A stretch of DNA of 64,000 bases from Oceanicola sp. (GTDB lineage: Bacteria; Pseudomonadota; Alphaproteobacteria; Rhodobacterales; Rhodobacteraceae), in NCBI GenBank assembly GCA_017792405.1, contig CP051231.1, positions 3,728,062 through 3,792,061 on the forward strand. Direction: 5' to 3'. The position numbers were made by a program, and so were the translations under genes. The notes under the pieces were generated by a model that was given only the letters and a program-made list of their open reading frames with translations, made no database searches and was not told the DNA's origin. The first letter of the stretch is position 1; every line of letters begins with the position of its first letter. Below, piece by piece: positions 1 to 8,384 of this stretch.

Positions 1-318
1 CTCGGTGGGCAAAAATTGGCGACGGTTGCATCAACATTGCCCTCGTCTTGGTTGGCAAAGCAGGCTGAGGGATCTGTAGAGTCGCGCGAGGTGATTTCTG
101 GTGCCGAGCAGGCGTCCGAGTACCTCATGATGGGCCTACGGGTTACTGACGGCATTTCGCTTGAGCGATTTGAGGCTTTGGGTGGCGTAGCCCTCAGAAA
201 GGTCAAACTTCGCGGCCTATTTAACGAAGGGCTCATAGTGTTGCAGGGAGACCGGATTCGGGCCACCCAACGCGGCAGAATGGTTCTAAACGCCGTGATC
301 CGCGAGCTCATGGTGTAA
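1..318 (+). CDS. hemW: HemW-like radical SAM protein, C-terminal part (5' end outside window)
   Basis: The reading frame is open from base 1 to a TAA at 316-318, so only about 105 C-terminal residues are present. They match the winged-helix HemN C-terminal domain: a segment reading EQASEYLMMGLRVTDGISL, followed by a terminal RATQRGRMVLNAVIRELM-type helix. HemW proteins are radical SAM, heme-binding relatives of coproporphyrinogen III dehydrogenase, thought to act as heme chaperones; the radical SAM core (CxxxCxxC) would lie upstream of the window. The next gene starts 2 bp after the stop on the same strand, suggesting cotranscription. HemN itself is an alternative that the missing N-terminus would decide, but the short simple tail favours HemW. 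Confidence 0.75.
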   Translation, partial: LGGQKLATVASTLPSSWLAKQAEGSVESREVISGAEQASEYLMMGLRVTDGISLERFEALGGVALRKVKLRGLFNEGLIVLQGDRIRATQRGRMVLNAVIRELMV

Positions 319-319
319 C

Positions 320-673
320 ATGCGTGCCCTGTGGGGACTCGCTGGATCCATCGCGCTTCTATTGGGCTTGCTAGGGGTGTTACTACCTTTGCTTCCGACT
401 GTTCCGTTCGTTCTGCTGGCCGCGTTCTGCTTCGCCCGTTCGTCAGATCGGCTTCACCGCTGGCTCGTCAACCACCGATCCTTTGGGCCGATGATTGAGA
501 ACTGGCAGAGTAAAGGCGCAATCAGCCGTTCAGCGAAAGTTGCCGCAACACTGTCGGTGGCATTGGTATTCAGCATCTCTGTTGGCTTTCAGCTTGCCCC
601 AGAAATCCTGATTATTCAGGGCATTACCTTAAGCTGCGTTATGCTGTTTATCTGGACACGTCCAGAGGCGTAG
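320..673 (+). CDS. DUF454 (YbaN family) inner-membrane protein
   Basis: A 117-residue hydrophobic protein with the YbaN/DUF454 pattern: an N-terminal membrane hairpin containing GLLGVLLPLLPTVPFVLLA (about residues 16-35), then FCFARSSDRLHRWLVNH and FGPMIENWQ, then two more hydrophobic segments in the C-terminal half. The family's role is unknown; it is often beside heme genes. The ATG at 320 almost abuts the hemW stop, which fixes the start and suggests translational coupling. The last 26 bp overlap the 3' end of convergent parB, so the two transcripts are partly antisense. Confidence 0.8.
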   Translation: MRALWGLAGSIALLLGLLGVLLPLLPTVPFVLLAAFCFARSSDRLHRWLVNHRSFGPMIENWQSKGAISRSAKVAATLSVALVFSISVGFQLAPEILIIQGITLSCVMLFIWTRPEA

Positions 674-1535
674 CTGTGAGAACGCGGCATAGGGCGTCCA
701 GATCATCCAGATCTCGGTACGATAGAAGCATTTTACCAGATCCGTTCGCAGCATGCTCTATGGAGACTTTCAGACCAAGGTTAGCCGAAAGGTCATTCTC
801 CAGCGCTTTAGTATCTGCATCCTTTGATGGGCTTGGCTTTGATTGCCGCTTTGACTGGGCACCACCTTTGGCGAGTCTCTCAGTGTCACGAACCGACAGC
901 CCTTTCTGAACGACCGTGCGAGCGAGTTCAGAGGCATTTTCGGAAGTGATTAGTGCGCGAGCATGTCCGGATGACAGCCGGCCATCGCGAAGCAATCGCT
1001 GAACGTCTTCCGGCAACTGAAGGAGCCGCATGAGGTTGGCGAGGTGGCTCCTGCTTTTGCCCAGTGCTTTAGCCAAATGTTCTTGTGTGTGGCCGAACCG
1101 CTCGACCAGTTGGCGATATCCATGGGCTTCATCGATCGGGTTGAGATCTTCGCGCTGGATGTTTTCGATGATAGCGACTTCAAGCACTTCTTCGTCTGAA
1201 AAGTCACGGATGATTACTGGTACCTCATGCAGCTGCGCCATTTGCGCTGCTCGCCACCTTCGCTCGCCCGCTACAATCTGGTAAGTACCTGATTTAGAAT
1301 AATTTTCACGAACTATGAGAGGCTGGATGATGCCGTGCTCGCGGATCGAGTCGGCCAGCTCCTGGAGTGGTTCCATTTCAAAGTCCCGGCGCGGTTGCTC
1401 CGGGTTCGGCTCAACACGCTCTATCGGCAGTCGTCGCTCAGCTGCTGTCGGCACCGAAGAGCTTTCATCCCTCGGAGCGACATCGGCCATCAAGGCAGAC
1501 AACCCACGGCCCAGGCCTCTCTTTTTCTCAGCCAT
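648..1535 (-). CDS. parB: Chromosome-partitioning protein ParB (Spo0J)
   Basis: A 295-residue ParB. The N-terminus KKRGLGRGLSALM is the usual ParA-stimulating tail. It is followed by the ParB/Srx nucleotide-binding domain with NPEQPRRDF and GERRWRAAQ (the CTP-binding GERRxR motif), then IENIQREDLNPIDEA, a helix-turn-helix around KALGKSRSHLANLMRLL that reads parS, and a C-terminal dimerization domain. It loads onto parS sites, two of which lie about 1.4 kb and 3.3 kb from its start, and spreads as a clamp for ParA-driven segregation. It starts 11 bp after the parA stop, in the same minus-strand operon. The stop overlaps the convergent DUF454 gene by 26 bp. Confidence 0.97.
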   Translation of the reverse strand: MAEKKRGLGRGLSALMADVAPRDESSSVPTAAERRLPIERVEPNPEQPRRDFEMEPLQELADSIREHGIIQPLIVRENYSKSGTYQIVAGERRWRAAQMAQLHEVPVIIRDFSDEEVLEVAIIENIQREDLNPIDEAHGYRQLVERFGHTQEHLAKALGKSRSHLANLMRLLQLPEDVQRLLRDGRLSSGHARALITSENASELARTVVQKGLSVRDTERLAKGGAQSKRQSKPSPSKDADTKALENDLSANLGLKVSIEHAANGSGKMLLSYRDLDDLDALCRVLTATPLDVSR

Positions 1536-1546
1536 TTCTGTTCTCC

Positions 1547-2347
1547 CTACTGTGCCGGCCGACCCAGCAGTTCTTTTGCCAGGTCTCGATAGGCGATACT
1601 GCCTTTTGACGAAGGATCATAGTCAAGCACCGGCATAGCAAAGCTTGGTGCCTCACTGACGCGGACGTTGCGTGGGATACGTGTTTGGAAGACCAGATCA
1701 CCGAGGGCCTCCCGGGCATCGTCGTCGACCTGTTGCGAAAGATTATTCCGCATGTCGAACATAGTGAGGACAACACCCTCAATTCGTAAATTGGGATTTG
1801 CTGTCTCCCGAACCTCACGAAGGGTCAGCATGAGCTGTGAAAGTCCCTCTAGTGCATAGAACTCAGATTGCAGCGGTACCAGCACAGAATCCGCGGCGAT
1901 CATTGCGTTAACTGTCAGAAGATTTAACGAAGGCGGACAGTCGATCAGAATGTAGTCGAGCGAGTAGCGGTCGATTTCTGGTTGTCGGAGAGCGTCATGT
2001 AGTAGATGGCTGCGGCGCTCGTTTGCAACCAATTCAATATCGGCCGAGCTGAGATCCGTTGTTGCAGGCGCAAGCAGTAGGTTGTCAACATCGGTGGCGA
2101 GAACAACATCACGTAGCGGCGCGTCATCCAGCAGCAGATCATAAGTTGTTCTCTTACGATCAATCGGTTCGACGCCGAGACCGGTAGATGCGTTTCCCTG
2201 TGGATCGAGATCCACAATGAGCACCGCCTTGCCCTCCGCAGCCAATGCCGCCCCAAGATTGATGGCAGTCGTAGTTTTCCCGACACCGCCCTTCTGGTTG
2301 GCGACAGCGATGATCTTTGGTCCCTTGGGGCGGGTGGGATCAGACAC
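1547..2347 (-). CDS. parA: Chromosome-partitioning ATPase ParA (Soj)
   Basis: A 266-residue deviant-Walker ATPase. The P-loop KGGVGKTTT at residues 19-27 carries the signature lysine, the A' motif is VDLDPQGNAS, and the switch II region is DYILIDCPPSLNLLT. The short N-terminus is typical of chromosomal ParA, without the DNA-binding extension of plasmid ParA. It binds DNA nonspecifically as an ATP dimer and is displaced by ParB-parS complexes. The start is GTG at 2347, overlapping the last 8 bp of rsmG, so translation is probably coupled; parB follows after 11 bp. Confidence 0.97.
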   Translation of the reverse strand: MSDPTRPKGPKIIAVANQKGGVGKTTTAINLGAALAAEGKAVLIVDLDPQGNASTGLGVEPIDRKRTTYDLLLDDAPLRDVVLATDVDNLLLAPATTDLSSADIELVANERRSHLLHDALRQPEIDRYSLDYILIDCPPSLNLLTVNAMIAADSVLVPLQSEFYALEGLSQLMLTLREVRETANPNLRIEGVVLTMFDMRNNLSQQVDDDAREALGDLVFQTRIPRNVRVSEAPSFAMPVLDYDPSSKGSIAYRDLAKELLGRPAQ

Positions 2348-2957
2348 GAGCTATGTTTCCTACTGTGAGAAGAGCGCCGGATGGGTCGGTTTCGCTTGTG
2401 TGTTTCTGAACGTCGAACGACCAGGTTTCAAGTGCCGCGGCAATCTCTTGATCGTGTTTCGCACCCTTTAAAAAAAGGCCAGTGCCGCCAAGTGTTAGAT
2501 GCCGTTCGGCATACCCAATTAGTACAGCAAGTGGTGCCAAAGCGCGTGCCGAGACGACCGAAGCGCCCACAGGAGGCAGTAACTCCACTCGTTCCGCGTG
2601 GATCGTTCCGTTGATGCCCGTTTCACGGAGTACCGTTGCGAGGAACGTGCATTTTCGTTGGTCGGACTCGATGAACTCAAAATTGAGCTGCGGGCGTTTT
2701 TCATGTGCCAGTAGCGCACAGATAAGTCCCGGGAAGCCACCACCTGTCCCAATATCCAGCCAAATTCCCTTATCAGGCCCATAGGCCAGCACTTGCGCCG
2801 AATCGAGAAAGTGCCTCCGCCATAGGTCTGGCAACGTGTTGGGCGCCACTAGGTTGATGGCCTTGTTCCACTTACTCAGAAGCGTGGCGTAGATGTCCAA
2901 CTTGACCGTTGTTTCACGTGAAACATCAAGTTGAGCCAAAGCAGCTTCTCGGGTCAC
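2340..2957 (-). CDS. rsmG: 16S rRNA (guanine527-N7)-methyltransferase RsmG (GidB)
   Basis: A 205-residue SAM-dependent methyltransferase. The SAM-binding loop WLDIGTGGGFPGLICALL lies near residue 66, followed by FEFIESDQRKCTFL (acidic ribose-binding position) and VVSARALAPLAVLI. It methylates G527 in the 530 loop of 16S rRNA; loss gives low-level streptomycin resistance in many bacteria. Its ATG overlaps the mnmG stop by 4 bp (ATGA). A parS palindrome is embedded in codons 11-16, which read DVSRET, a constraint on both DNA and protein. Confidence 0.96.
   Translation of the reverse strand: MTREAALAQLDVSRETTVKLDIYATLLSKWNKAINLVAPNTLPDLWRRHFLDSAQVLAYGPDKGIWLDIGTGGGFPGLICALLAHEKRPQLNFEFIESDQRKCTFLATVLRETGINGTIHAERVELLPPVGASVVSARALAPLAVLIGYAERHLTLGGTGLFLKGAKHDQEIAAALETWSFDVQKHTSETDPSGALLTVGNIARV
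2910..2925. promoter_or_regulatory. parS: parS site inside rsmG
   Basis: The sequence TGTTTCACGTGAAACA is a perfect 16-bp palindrome and matches the bacterial parS consensus exactly. It lies in the 5' coding part of rsmG, 562 bp from the start of parA. ParB encoded in the same operon is the expected ligand. An identical copy is at 4812-4827. Confidence 0.93.
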
Positions 2958-4828
2958 GAGGCTTTCCGCTTCTCGTCGCGGCGCAAGCGGGCGAGAATCA
3001 AGCCCAATCCAGCAGGTGTCATCCCACCTATCCGCGACGCTTGTCCCAAAGATTTGGGTCGAGCCGCGTTCAGTTTCATCTTCAACTCGTTGGAGAGGCC
3101 CTCAAGGTCGTCGTAGTCGAAGTCGGAAGGAATGGTGCGGTTCTCATCACGCTCTAAAGCTGCAACGTCTTGTTCCTGCCGCGAAATATAGTTCTGATAA
3201 AGAGCGTCCCGTTCAACCTGTACGGCAATGTCATGCTCAACCAACGCCAACTCAGGCGCATATGAATGCAGTTTCTGAATCGAGGCATCAGGAAGACCAA
3301 GGGCCTCAAGACCACTACGCCGTGGGCCATCAGCGTTAACACGAAAACCCGCCTCCGAAAGCTCCCGGGACGAAAAGCTCACTTCTCCCAAATTGCGCCG
3401 AGCCTTCTCAATCGCGTCCATTTTCACTGAAAACGCTGAGTGTCTTTGGTCACTCACGCATCCAATCTCACGCCCCATAGGAGTGAGACGCTGATCGGCG
3501 TTATCCGCGCGCAACGACAACCGGAACTCAGCGCGCGACGTGAACATGCGGTACGGCTCAGCTACACCCTGAGTCGTCAGGTCATCAATCATTACACCGA
3601 TGTAGGACTTCGCCCGCCCAAACGTCATCGGCTCTTGCTCCGCTGCGCGTCGAGCAGCATTCAGTCCGGCAACCAGTCCTTGCGCAGCAGCTTCTTCGTA
3701 TCCAGTCGTCCCGTTGATCTGTCCCGCAAGGTAGAGGTTTTTAAGAGCCCGAAGCTCTAGAGACGCATCCAACGACCGGGGATCAATATAGTCGTATTCG
3801 ATGGCATAACCTGGCTGGAGTATCTTCACATCCTCAAGTCCGGCGATCGACCGAACATAGTCCTCCTGCACCTCTTCCGGCAGCGAAGTTGAAATACCGT
3901 TGGGATAGACTGTTGCATCGTCTAGCCCCTCTGGCTCCAGGAAGATCTGATGAGAGTCCTTCGCGGCGAACCTAACCACTTTATCCTCGATCGATGGGCA
4001 GTACCGCGGACCAACGCCTTCAATATGCCCGCCATACATCGCGCTGCGATGGAGGTTTTCGTTGATGATCTCGTGAGTGCGAGTGTTTGTGTAGGTAATT
4101 CCGCAGGAAACTTGCCGCGCCAACGGCTCCTTTGACAGGAACGAAAAAAGCACCGGATCGTCATCACCAGGCTGAGATTCCAGCTCGTTCCAGTTAATGG
4201 TGCGGCCGTCGAGACGCGGCGGTGTTCCGGTCTTAAGGCGCCCGAGAGGCAACTCAAGTGCGGCAAGTTGATCCGCAAGCATCTGGGACCGATCAGCACC
4301 CATTCGACCACCGGGGAATGACTTATCACCTATGTGAATTGTGCCACGAAGAAAGGTTCCCGTGGTAAGTACAACCGCCGCGGACCGAAGATTTGAGCCA
4401 TCGCCCAAAACCACGCCTGAAACTTCACCGCTCTCTATGACCAAGCCAGCCACCTCGCCTTCGATCACGCTGAGTAGCGGCGTGCTGCCAATGGCAGCCT
4501 GCATCGCTTGTCGGTAGAGTTTCCGGTCCGCCTGCGCGCGTGGCCCCTGAACCGCTGGGCCCTTCTTTCTGTTCAAGAGCCGAAACTGGATTCCAGCGGC
4601 GTCAGCCACTCGCCCCATGAGTCCATCAAGCGCGTCGATCTCGCGAACAAGATGCCCCTTACCCAAACCCCCAATTGCCGGGTTGCAAGACATGACCCCG
4701 AGATCACTAGATCGTAAAGTAACCAACGCAGTGCGCGCACCCATCCGAGCGGCGGCATGGGCGGCATCCGCACCGGCGTGACCACCGCCAACAACGATCA
4801 CATCGAAATCATGTTTCACGTGAAACAC
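2954..4828 (-). CDS. mnmG: tRNA uridine-5-carboxymethylaminomethyl modification enzyme MnmG (GidA)
   Basis: A 624-residue FAD protein. The dinucleotide-binding GGGHAGADAAHAAAR is near the N-terminus, with CNPAIGGLGKGHLVREIDAL and KGPAVQGPRAQADR after it, and the C-terminal tRNA-binding region ends in SRIGGMTPAGLGLILARL. With MnmE it makes cmnm5U34 in tRNAs. I place the start at GTG 4828, giving V-F-H-V-K-H, which aligns with the usual MFHVKH N-terminus, 2 bp after the mnmE stop and behind a GGAAAGTAGGA stretch. An in-frame TTG at 4846 would overlap mnmE by 16 bp and is less likely. The first codons are formed by a parS palindrome. The stop overlaps the rsmG start by 4 bp. Confidence 0.96.
   Translation of the reverse strand: MFHVKHDFDVIVVGGGHAGADAAHAAARMGARTALVTLRSSDLGVMSCNPAIGGLGKGHLVREIDALDGLMGRVADAAGIQFRLLNRKKGPAVQGPRAQADRKLYRQAMQAAIGSTPLLSVIEGEVAGLVIESGEVSGVVLGDGSNLRSAAVVLTTGTFLRGTIHIGDKSFPGGRMGADRSQMLADQLAALELPLGRLKTGTPPRLDGRTINWNELESQPGDDDPVLFSFLSKEPLARQVSCGITYTNTRTHEIINENLHRSAMYGGHIEGVGPRYCPSIEDKVVRFAAKDSHQIFLEPEGLDDATVYPNGISTSLPEEVQEDYVRSIAGLEDVKILQPGYAIEYDYIDPRSLDASLELRALKNLYLAGQINGTTGYEEAAAQGLVAGLNAARRAAEQEPMTFGRAKSYIGVMIDDLTTQGVAEPYRMFTSRAEFRLSLRADNADQRLTPMGREIGCVSDQRHSAFSVKMDAIEKARRNLGEVSFSSRELSEAGFRVNADGPRRSGLEALGLPDASIQKLHSYAPELALVEHDIAVQVERDALYQNYISRQEQDVAALERDENRTIPSDFDYDDLEGLSNELKMKLNAARPKSLGQASRIGGMTPAGLGLILARLRRDEKRKAS
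4812..4827. promoter_or_regulatory. parS: parS site at the mnmG start
   Basis: A second exact copy of TGTTTCACGTGAAACA, placed so that it encodes the first residues F-H-V-K-H of MnmG. Its centre is 1,902 bp from the centre of the rsmG copy. Two identical 16-bp palindromes this close to parA-parB make a functional centromere very likely. Confidence 0.93.
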
Positions 4829-4830
4829 TC

Positions 4831-6111
4831 CTACTTTCCGATACAAAAGCTAGTGAAAATTTCCCCCAGCAGGTCTTCCACACCGATTCGCCCTGTCAGG
4901 GCTTCAATGCGGCGCAGCGCTGTCCGAAGTTCTTCCGCTGCCAGCTCCGCTCGCCCTGGACCAGCTTCTACCTCGATTCGAGCGGCCCGCAAAGCGGCGG
5001 CCGCGTCTTCAAGAGCGGACCGATGACGAGCCCGCGTAGCAGTTGTGAGAGTTGGGACACGGGCCCCAAGCTCCCGCTCAATATGCGATAGGAGATCGTC
5101 CACGCCTTGGCCGGTCAAACCAGACAGAGGCAGACCTTCTTGAGCCTCACCGCCCAAATCTGACTTCGGATGAACAACGATATCTCCATCCTGAAGCGCC
5201 ACGCCGTCGATCTCTCCAAGAAAAATGCGGAGATCGGCAGCGGTTGCCCGAGCTTTTGCCCGTTCCACACCGACCGCCTCAACGTGGTCCACAGTTTCCC
5301 GCAGCCCCGCTGTGTCAAGCAATGTAACCGGCAAGCCAGCTACATCCATTCGCACTTCAATCACATCACGAGTAGTTCCAGCAATCTCGGAAGTGATGGC
5401 GGCATCGCGTCCTGCCAGACGATTCAGCAAGGTCGACTTTCCCGTGTTCGGCGCTCCGACGATCGCAACCTCAAACCCCTGACGAATCCGCTCCGCCCCC
5501 TTCACTCCCTGTGCCTCGGCCTCGAACTCCGCAACGAGATTATCAACTAACTCTAGAACCTCAGCACTAGTATCTTCCGGCACCTCTTCATCCGCAAAAT
5601 CTATCATGGCTTCGAGAAGCGCGGCGGCGCGAACAAGACGCTTCCGCCACCCTTCAACTTTAGTACCCAACGCTCCAGAAAAGGCTGCCTGCGCTGACCG
5701 TCGCTGCGCTTCGGTTTCCGCGTCTATCAGATCCGCGAGACCTTCCACTTGAGCCAAGTCCAATTGATCGTTCTCAAGCGCACGCTTGGTGAACTCGCCA
5801 GCTTCCGCCAAACGAACATCAGGCAACGAAACCAACTCGGTAAGCAGCGCTCGAACCACTGCAACCGAACCGTGCGTTTGCAGCTCAACGACCGCTTCCC
5901 CAGTGAAGCTGCCTCCAGACTCAAAAACGAGCACGACTGCCGTATCCAGGATACCATCTGAGCTGCGCAAGGGCATCAACGTCGCGCGTCGCGGCTCAGG
6001 AACACGTCCTGCCAGATGCCGAAGCGCCGCTACCGCGGAAGGGCCCGAGATACGGATTACCGCTACCCCCGCGCGGCCGGCCGCGGTGGCTTCAGCAACG
6101 ATTGTATCCAT
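4831..6111 (-). CDS. mnmE: tRNA modification GTPase MnmE (TrmE)
   Basis: A 426-residue protein in the usual order: an N-terminal folate-binding domain (starting DTIVAEATA, with GEFTKRAL and QVEGLADLIDAET), a helical domain, and an inserted G domain with P-loop GAPNTGKS at residues 219-226, switch II LLDTAGLRE and a G2-type GTTRD. The C-terminus is C-I-G-K, the catalytic CxGK motif. It forms a heterotetramer with MnmG for wobble-U34 modification. It lies between rho (27-bp gap) and mnmG (2-bp gap), all on the minus strand. Confidence 0.96.
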   Translation of the reverse strand: MDTIVAEATAAGRAGVAVIRISGPSAVAALRHLAGRVPEPRRATLMPLRSSDGILDTAVVLVFESGGSFTGEAVVELQTHGSVAVVRALLTELVSLPDVRLAEAGEFTKRALENDQLDLAQVEGLADLIDAETEAQRRSAQAAFSGALGTKVEGWRKRLVRAAALLEAMIDFADEEVPEDTSAEVLELVDNLVAEFEAEAQGVKGAERIRQGFEVAIVGAPNTGKSTLLNRLAGRDAAITSEIAGTTRDVIEVRMDVAGLPVTLLDTAGLRETVDHVEAVGVERAKARATAADLRIFLGEIDGVALQDGDIVVHPKSDLGGEAQEGLPLSGLTGQGVDDLLSHIERELGARVPTLTTATRARHRSALEDAAAALRAARIEVEAGPGRAELAAEELRTALRRIEALTGRIGVEDLLGEIFTSFCIGK

Positions 6112-6138
6112 GATTAACTCTTTGATTTTCCTGAGGTA

Positions 6139-7410
6139 TCAGGTGTTCATGGAGTCGAAGAACTCAGCGTTGCTCTTAGTCTGCTTAAGCTTGCCGATGA
6201 GGAACTCAATCGCATCGGTGGTGCCCATCGGGTTGAGGATGCGACGAAGCACGAAGGTCTTTTGGAGGTCCTTCGAGTCGACCAGAAGATCCTCTTTCCG
6301 GGTGCCGGATTTGAGGATGTCCATCGCCGGGAACACGCGCTTGTCGGCTACTTTCCGGTCGAGAACGATTTCGGAGTTACCGGTACCTTTGAACTCTTCA
6401 AAGATAACCTCATCCATCCGGCTGCCGGTGTCGATCAGCGCGGTGGCGATGATGGTGAGCGAGCCGCCTTCTTCGATGTTCCGGGCGGCACCGAAGAACC
6501 GCTTGGGGCGTTGGAGCGCATTTGCATCCACACCGCCGGTGAGCACCTTGCCGGAGGACGGAACCACAGTGTTGAAGGCGCGGCCAAGCCGGGTGATCGA
6601 GTCGAGCAGGATCACCACGTCACGCTTGTGCTCCACGAGGCGCTTGGCCTTTTCGATCACCATTTCAGAGACAGCCACGTGGCGCGTGGCGGGCTCGTCG
6701 AAGGTGGAGGAGATCACCTCGCCCTTCACCGAGCGCTGCATGTCAGTCACCTCTTCGGGCCGTTCGTCGATGAGCAAGACGATAAGGTAGCACTCAGGGT
6801 GATTGGTTTCGATGGAGTGGGCGATGTTTTGCAGCAGCACGGTCTTACCCGTGCGAGGCGGCGCGACGATCAAAGAACGCTGGCCTTTGCCGATGGGCGA
6901 GACCAGGTCGATAATGCGGGCGGAGCGATCCTTGATGGTCGGATCGTCAATTTCCATGTTCAAACGCTCATCCGGGTAAAGCGGCGTCAGGTTGTCGAAG
7001 TTGATCTTGTGCCGGGCCTTCTCGGGCTCTTCGAAATTGATCTGCGTGACCTTCGTCATGCAGAAATAGTTTTCGTTGTCGCCGGGTGCCTTGATAAAGC
7101 CTTCCACGGTGTCGCCGGTGCGCAGCCCGTGCTGGCGGATCATCTCTGGCGAAACGTAGATGTCATCGGGACCGGGCAGGTAGTTGGCCTCTGGCGACCG
7201 TAGAAACCCGAAACCGTCCTGCAGCACGTCCAGAACACCATCGCCAGAGATGTCCCAGCCTTCCTCCGCGCGTTCCTTGAGGATGGCGAACATCATGTCG
7301 CCCTTACGCATTGTGGAGGCGTTGTCGATCTCCAGTTCCTCGGCCATCGACAGAAGGTCGGCAGGCGTTTTGGATTTGAGATCGTAAAGGGAGAGTTGCG
7401 GCTGGGTCAT
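6139..7410 (-). CDS. rho: Transcription termination factor Rho
   Basis: A 423-residue hexameric RNA helicase. The N-terminal Rho domain has MRKGDMMFAILK and GVLDVLQDGFGFLRS (primary RNA-binding OB fold). The ATPase core has P-loop APPRTGKT at residues 183-190, LIDERPEEVTDMQR, the Q-loop EMVIEKAKRLVEHK and the R-loop around GGVDANALQRPKRFFGAAR. The ATG at 7410 was chosen because a longer in-frame extension upstream has no Rho homology, and GAAGG sits 9 bp before the ATG. It follows hemJ after 130 bp, an arrangement common in alphaproteobacteria near the origin. Confidence 0.97.
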   Translation of the reverse strand: MTQPQLSLYDLKSKTPADLLSMAEELEIDNASTMRKGDMMFAILKERAEEGWDISGDGVLDVLQDGFGFLRSPEANYLPGPDDIYVSPEMIRQHGLRTGDTVEGFIKAPGDNENYFCMTKVTQINFEEPEKARHKINFDNLTPLYPDERLNMEIDDPTIKDRSARIIDLVSPIGKGQRSLIVAPPRTGKTVLLQNIAHSIETNHPECYLIVLLIDERPEEVTDMQRSVKGEVISSTFDEPATRHVAVSEMVIEKAKRLVEHKRDVVILLDSITRLGRAFNTVVPSSGKVLTGGVDANALQRPKRFFGAARNIEEGGSLTIIATALIDTGSRMDEVIFEEFKGTGNSEIVLDRKVADKRVFPAMDILKSGTRKEDLLVDSKDLQKTFVLRRILNPMGTTDAIEFLIGKLKQTKSNAEFFDSMNT

Positions 7411-7540
7411 GAACGGGCCTTCGCTGCGCAGACCGCAGATCTGCTGCGGGGCGCGAAATGGAATAACTGGAGGATCCACGGCCAGAACGGCCGCTTGGGA
7501 CGGTGAAATAAGCCGCAGGCCGCTTTGAGTCAAGCGTACC

Positions 7541-7996
7541 TCAAAAGGGACGGACGACGACAGCGACAACGATGATGACAAGTAGAAGCGAGGGTACTTC
7601 GTTCATCATTCGGTAGGTGCGGCCGGAAACGACATTGGCTCCATTGGCGAAATCCTTCCGCCGCTTCCCCAACCAATGATGAAACCAGGTGAGGCCCCCA
7701 ACCGAGGCGAACTTCGCATAGGGCCAGATTGCCCCCCAATCGATGATCCCGGGGGTCAGCGCGAGCATGATGCCAAAGATCCAAGTCGCGATCATCGCAG
7801 GGTTCATGATGACCCTCAGTAGCTTCAGTTCCATCATTTGGAGCATCTCGTCCGAATGTCCTTCCTGAACGCCTTTCTCTGCATGATGCACAAACAAGCG
7901 GGGAAGGTAGAAGATACCTGCCATCCACGAGATAACGGCGAGAATATGGAGCGCCTTGGTCCAAGGATAGCACCACGTAAGAAAGTCTGAGAGCAC
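7541..7996 (-). CDS. hemJ: Protoporphyrinogen IX oxidase HemJ
   Basis: A 151-residue membrane protein of the HemJ (former UPF0093) family: WTKALHILAVISWMAG with the conserved His17 in the first membrane helix, FYLPRLFVHHAE, then MELKLLRVIMNPAM and a four-helix pattern ending in LLLVIIVVAVVVRPF. HemJ oxidizes protoporphyrinogen IX to protoporphyrin IX, the penultimate heme step, in bacteria lacking HemG/HemY oxidases. The start is GTG at 7996, preceded by a strong GAGGAGGTGA ribosome-binding site. Its upstream side is the proposed origin; in other alphaproteobacteria a hemE gene often sits between hemJ or rho and the origin, but here it is absent. Confidence 0.92.
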   Translation of the reverse strand: MLSDFLTWCYPWTKALHILAVISWMAGIFYLPRLFVHHAEKGVQEGHSDEMLQMMELKLLRVIMNPAMIATWIFGIMLALTPGIIDWGAIWPYAKFASVGGLTWFHHWLGKRRKDFANGANVVSGRTYRMMNEVPSLLLVIIVVAVVVRPF

Positions 7997-8383
7997 AGGT
8001 CACCTCCTCGCACCCTTCAATAATAAAATAGAATCTTAAGAAAGGTTGTTTTTGTAGTTGGGGCTGGGGATATGGGGATTACTGGGTTTTCCACAGATCC
8101 ACACACAGAGAGGATCCATGCGATCGAGAACAGACTAATGAAACATTATTCAATGATTTCATTTATATAAGCACTCAACTCATGGAGAAATCGTGGGCAC
8201 ATTCAGTGGCGAAACGCCACGACCACGAGTTATCCAGAACGCAAGTGACGTGTTCTCCTCATGGGGACGAAACCTGACTCCAAGTGGACAAGTGGGTCGT
8301 TTACCACCCGGTTGCTCCCTCTCCTAAAACCGGCCACATCGGAGTCACACGCTACACTCAGAGTCATCCCCGAGGTTATCCAC
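7997..8383. other. oriC: Probable chromosomal replication origin (oriC), 387-bp divergent intergenic region
   Basis: The gap between leftward hemJ and rightward maf has no gene. It holds one perfect DnaA box (8376-8384), near-boxes TTATCCAGA at 8230-8238 and TTTTCCACA at 8087-8095, and a weaker one at 8095-8103. AT-rich stretches lie at about 8015-8055 and 8135-8170 (candidate unwinding elements). There are four GANTC sites (8031, 8276, 8342, 8361) and a 6-bp-stem hairpin at 8206-8220. Known context supports this: in Caulobacter and Rickettsia the origin lies beside a conserved rho/heme gene side and a maf-aroE-coaE-dnaQ side, and parA/parB with parS lie within about 6 kb. This is inference; no replication data are available. 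Confidence 0.65.
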
Positions 8384-8384
8384 A
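8376..8384 (+). promoter_or_regulatory. Perfect DnaA box overlapping the maf start codon
   Basis: TTATCCACA matches the DnaA-box consensus at all nine positions. Its last A is the first base of the maf ATG, so DnaA bound here could also affect maf translation-start-proximal transcription. Confidence 0.6.

Noticed and set aside
4829..4846. An upstream TTG start for mnmG
   Set aside because: It would overlap mnmE by 16 bp; GTG 4828 matches the usual MFHVKH N-terminus and spacing.
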